From Bacteroidales bacterium (GTDB taxonomy: Bacteria > Bacteroidota > Bacteroidia > Bacteroidales > F082): a stretch of DNA of 42,282 nt. The notes below the pieces were generated by a model. That model was not told where the DNA came from. It saw only the letters and a program-made list of their open reading frames with translations, and did not search any database. The position numbers and the translations under genes are program-made. Numbering within the stretch: position 1 is the stretch's first letter; every line of letters starts with the position of its first letter. The stretch covers positions 1-42,282 of the forward strand of contig JAEEJS010000030.1 of the NCBI GenBank assembly GCA_016282015.1, in the 5' to 3' direction. Positions 40,469 to 42,282 of this stretch are shown here, one piece after another.

Positions 40469-40716
40469 TTAAAAACCGAAAAAACATCTTAATCCCCAAA
40501 AATATCCTTTGTTTTGAGCACGTCGTGAAACTTTGGGTTCTATGCCTCCTTGATACCAATCAAAACCAAATTATAAGTATCATAATTATCACGATTTGAA
40601 TCATATCCAAAGACTTTAAACTTGTATAAACTTATGTCTGTGCCATTATCGCCGTGTATTATATCTTGCATGTATGTGATTATACCGGTGTGACAACTCG
40701 CTGCTGCATTTGTTTT
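40469..40716 (-). pseudogene. Frameshifted C-terminal fragment between two operon genes
   Basis: Right after the TAA of paralog A2 the same frame stays open and reads protein-like: TYMQDIIHGDNGTDISLYKF, then VFGYDSNRDNYDTYN. About 40560 the sense shifts to another frame, which continues GFDWYQGGIEPKVSRRAQNK and GYFWGLRCFFGF to a TAA at 40469-40471. Together they look like the end of a displaced protein with one frameshift. No start codon or ribosome site is convincing. The gap is AT-rich like the rest of the cluster. It may be the remnant of an alternative C-terminal domain; no family is known. Confidence 0.45.
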
Positions 40717-41553
40717 TTACTCAAACTTCACCGTCACACTGTTTGCCGAAAATTCTCCTGAATAAAGCTTGTATTTTCCGACTTTTTTAGGAAGAGGAAG
40801 GTGCTCACCATTACACCATCCTGTAAAAATACTGTCTTTGAATTTTTTGCCATCAAGCACAAAAGTATATGTCCCTTTAACAATATCAAAGCAAGTGATG
40901 TTATAAATATCTTCTTTTGATTCACTTGCTTTTAAAAACATAAATTGGTCATTTGTTTTATCCATAATGGCATCCTCTGTGATATCTGATTCCGAAAAAT
41001 AGTCCTTGTGTTGTTTTCTGTCATCAATAATTCCATAAATCGAATCACTGAGATAGTCATTTATAATCATCAGTTTCTTATTGATAAAATCTGTTTCTAT
41101 CTCATCATCATCCCATACATTATCATTAATGGCTTCCCAATCTTGATAATTAACATAGGGTAAACGTATTATCACATAATATTTTTCATCCTTATATTGC
41201 CCATTGTCAATAACTTTCCTTATTGTTTCCCGATAATTAGTGTGTTTCTTGCAATATTCCCGATAGTCATGATCTTCATCTTCTGTGGGATTGTAGAAAT
41301 TAAAATCAGGAATTTCATAATACTGGAAATCAGAAAAACCATTTCTGTAATGTGAAAATTTCCTGAAATACAAATTATCTTCTGAATTGTTAGTATAAGA
41401 AATCACCAATTCGGGATATTTTACAATAGAATCAGTTTTCAGGATATATGGCCCTTCGCTCCACCGGATTGATAGGTTGATGGAGATGGCCTGGGAGAAC
41501 AAATTAGTAATTGCTAATACTCCTAACGATAACAAAAAGAATTGTTTTTTCAT
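40717..41553 (-). CDS. Exported protein of unknown family, paralog A2
   Basis: The start at 41553 (MKKQFFLLSLGVLAITNLFSQ) is chosen because the upstream in-frame start overlaps the previous gene and delays the signal peptide. The 278-residue protein is the paralog of A1 (39014-39859), nearly identical in the first ~50 mature residues and in the last ~80, but different in the middle. It is rich in Asp and Tyr in the centre (DEDHDYREYCKKH). It starts 11 bp after the zincin-like gene, the position where immunity genes of secreted toxins often sit, though a signal peptide would place it in the periplasm or outer membrane. The function is unknown. Confidence 0.72.
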   Translation of the reverse strand: MKKQFFLLSLGVLAITNLFSQAISINLSIRWSEGPYILKTDSIVKYPELVISYTNNSEDNLYFRKFSHYRNGFSDFQYYEIPDFNFYNPTEDEDHDYREYCKKHTNYRETIRKVIDNGQYKDEKYYVIIRLPYVNYQDWEAINDNVWDDDEIETDFINKKLMIINDYLSDSIYGIIDDRKQHKDYFSESDITEDAIMDKTNDQFMFLKASESKEDIYNITCFDIVKGTYTFVLDGKKFKDSIFTGWCNGEHLPLPKKVGKYKLYSGEFSANSVTVKFE

Positions 41554-41564
41554 AGTTTTATTAT

Positions 41565-42282
41565 TTATGGATGAATTAAACCATAAGTCCATTTAAAATA
41601 TGAAAACTCCAAATGATATCTGTCCGAATAGCAAGTAATCATTTCGTTTTCAAATCTATCATAAGCTCTATTTATACCGCCACCTACACTAAGTGCCCAT
41701 GCATTGGCATGATACTCTAGTGTCATTATAAAATCTGGATCACTAAATATATCTCTTTCAACTCCTTTTAATTCGGCAAATTGTGATACGTGAACTAATT
41801 CATGTCCCATGGTATAATATAGGTTTTTGGGACTTTTAAAAACATAACCATCATTAAAATAAACATTAGAGTTTCCTGTTAGTATTCCATTATATGATAG
41901 CGGAATGGCTCTACCTCCCAATTTATCATCATTATAGAAATAATATTCTTTATCCAATCCTTCAACTACGAATTTTTTGACATATTCCATTGGTGCATCA
42001 GGGAAAAACGTTTCCTGGAATTGTTTTAAAAACTCATCAGTTTGTTTTTCCTTTGGTATAGACATACCTGGAGTTATTCCTAATTCTAGACATTTGTTGA
42101 TAAAATCTGTACTATATCCTCCACCTCCCGGGCTTCCGTGATTTCCGCTGCCGTTGCCGAAGTCATCCATGCCTTGCGAGAACAGTGTGCCTGCCATAAA
42201 CATTGTCAATTCATGGGCGCTGGTGACAATTTCGTAAAGCCTGTATTGATCCTCCCGGCACTTGTGTTTAATCTCCTGCTCA
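41565..42282 (-). CDS. C-terminal part of a protein with a zincin-like HExxH domain, start outside window
   Basis: The frame is open to the right edge, so the N-terminus is missing; an internal TTG/ATG near 42209 is not a convincing start. About 239 residues are visible. A charged stretch (KHKCREDQYRLYEIVTS) is followed by a Gly/Asn/Ser-rich linker (GNGSGNHGSPGGGGYS). A ~190-residue domain then carries HELVH (codons at 41790-41804) in YYTMGHELVHVSQFAEL, and about 25 residues later LEYHANAWA, which fits the HExxH ... E pattern of gluzincin metallopeptidases. Linker plus catalytic tip suggests a C-terminal module of a larger exported protein, perhaps a polymorphic toxin. It may equally be a surface metallopeptidase. 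Four genes or fragments follow on the same strand with small gaps. Confidence 0.6.
   Translation of the reverse strand, partial: EQEIKHKCREDQYRLYEIVTSAHELTMFMAGTLFSQGMDDFGNGSGNHGSPGGGGYSTDFINKCLELGITPGMSIPKEKQTDEFLKQFQETFFPDAPMEYVKKFVVEGLDKEYYFYNDDKLGGRAIPLSYNGILTGNSNVYFNDGYVFKSPKNLYYTMGHELVHVSQFAELKGVERDIFSDPDFIMTLEYHANAWALSVGGGINRAYDRFENEMITCYSDRYHLEFSYFKWTYGLIHP

Noticed and set aside
41554..41592. Longer start for paralog A2
   Set aside because: It would overlap the preceding gene and bury the signal peptide behind polar residues.

Overview
The window looks like chromosomal DNA from an anaerobic, probably host-associated member of the Bacteroidales. The evidence is four proteins ending in type IX secretion (T9SS) sorting domains, promoters of the Bacteroidetes type (TTG or TTTG, 19 nt, TAnnTTTG), gldF/gldG with a DUF4340 partner, a GH92 mannosidase, DUF4249-type lipoproteins and an anaerobe-style oxygen-defence cluster. 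No rRNA, tRNA, CRISPR array or complete insertion sequence was recognised. The genus cannot be fixed from sequence alone.

Layout. 1-1627: end of a large T9SS-exported adhesin-like protein with a gingipain-type DUF2436-like segment. 2019-3526: ssb and a D-2-hydroxyacid dehydrogenase. 3516-9373 (minus): a tightly packed four-gene unit, rRNA pseudouridine synthase > secreted endonuclease/exonuclease/phosphatase-fold protein > short-chain fatty acid transporter (atoE-like) > dnaG. 9551-14903 (plus): a T9SS subtilase, a dihydroorotate dehydrogenase-like flavoprotein, then rubredoxin, a flavin reductase-rubredoxin fusion, flavodiiron protein FprA and Fe-type superoxide dismutase. The last four form a coherent pathway for reducing oxygen and superoxide. 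14949-19107 (minus): apt > gldF > gldG > DUF4340. 19206-23023 (plus): a predicted outer-membrane barrel protein, a metallophosphoesterase lipoprotein and an unfamiliar 729-residue EF-hand membrane protein. 23080-28468: msrA, a GH92 alpha-mannosidase, an SLC13/DASS transporter and a serine-hydrolase lipoprotein. 28539-31303: an AT-rich island with an AAA/DUF4143 ATPase and an orphan membrane protein, bracketed by two near-identical terminator repeats. 31333-37134: dnaK, two paralogous DUF4249-like lipoproteins, panB and an RluA-type pseudouridine synthase. 37173-38878: a GLUG-repeat T9SS protein and a tiny remnant of a second T9SS gene. 39014-42282 (minus): a compact operon-like set in which a zincin-like C-terminal domain is followed by two paralogous exported proteins, a small lipoprotein and a frameshifted fragment.

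The most unusual signals are these. (1) Seven-base tandem repeats with a TTAGNNN core sit exactly on stop codons at three separate places (four genes), and a related heptad array encodes the start of a lipoprotein signal peptide. (2) A 27-codon relic consists of a signal peptide joined directly to the last residues of a T9SS sorting domain. (3) The right-hand minus-strand cluster resembles a toxin/immunity-type cassette. (4) The EF-hand membrane protein carries a cysteine cluster and belongs to no family I can name.
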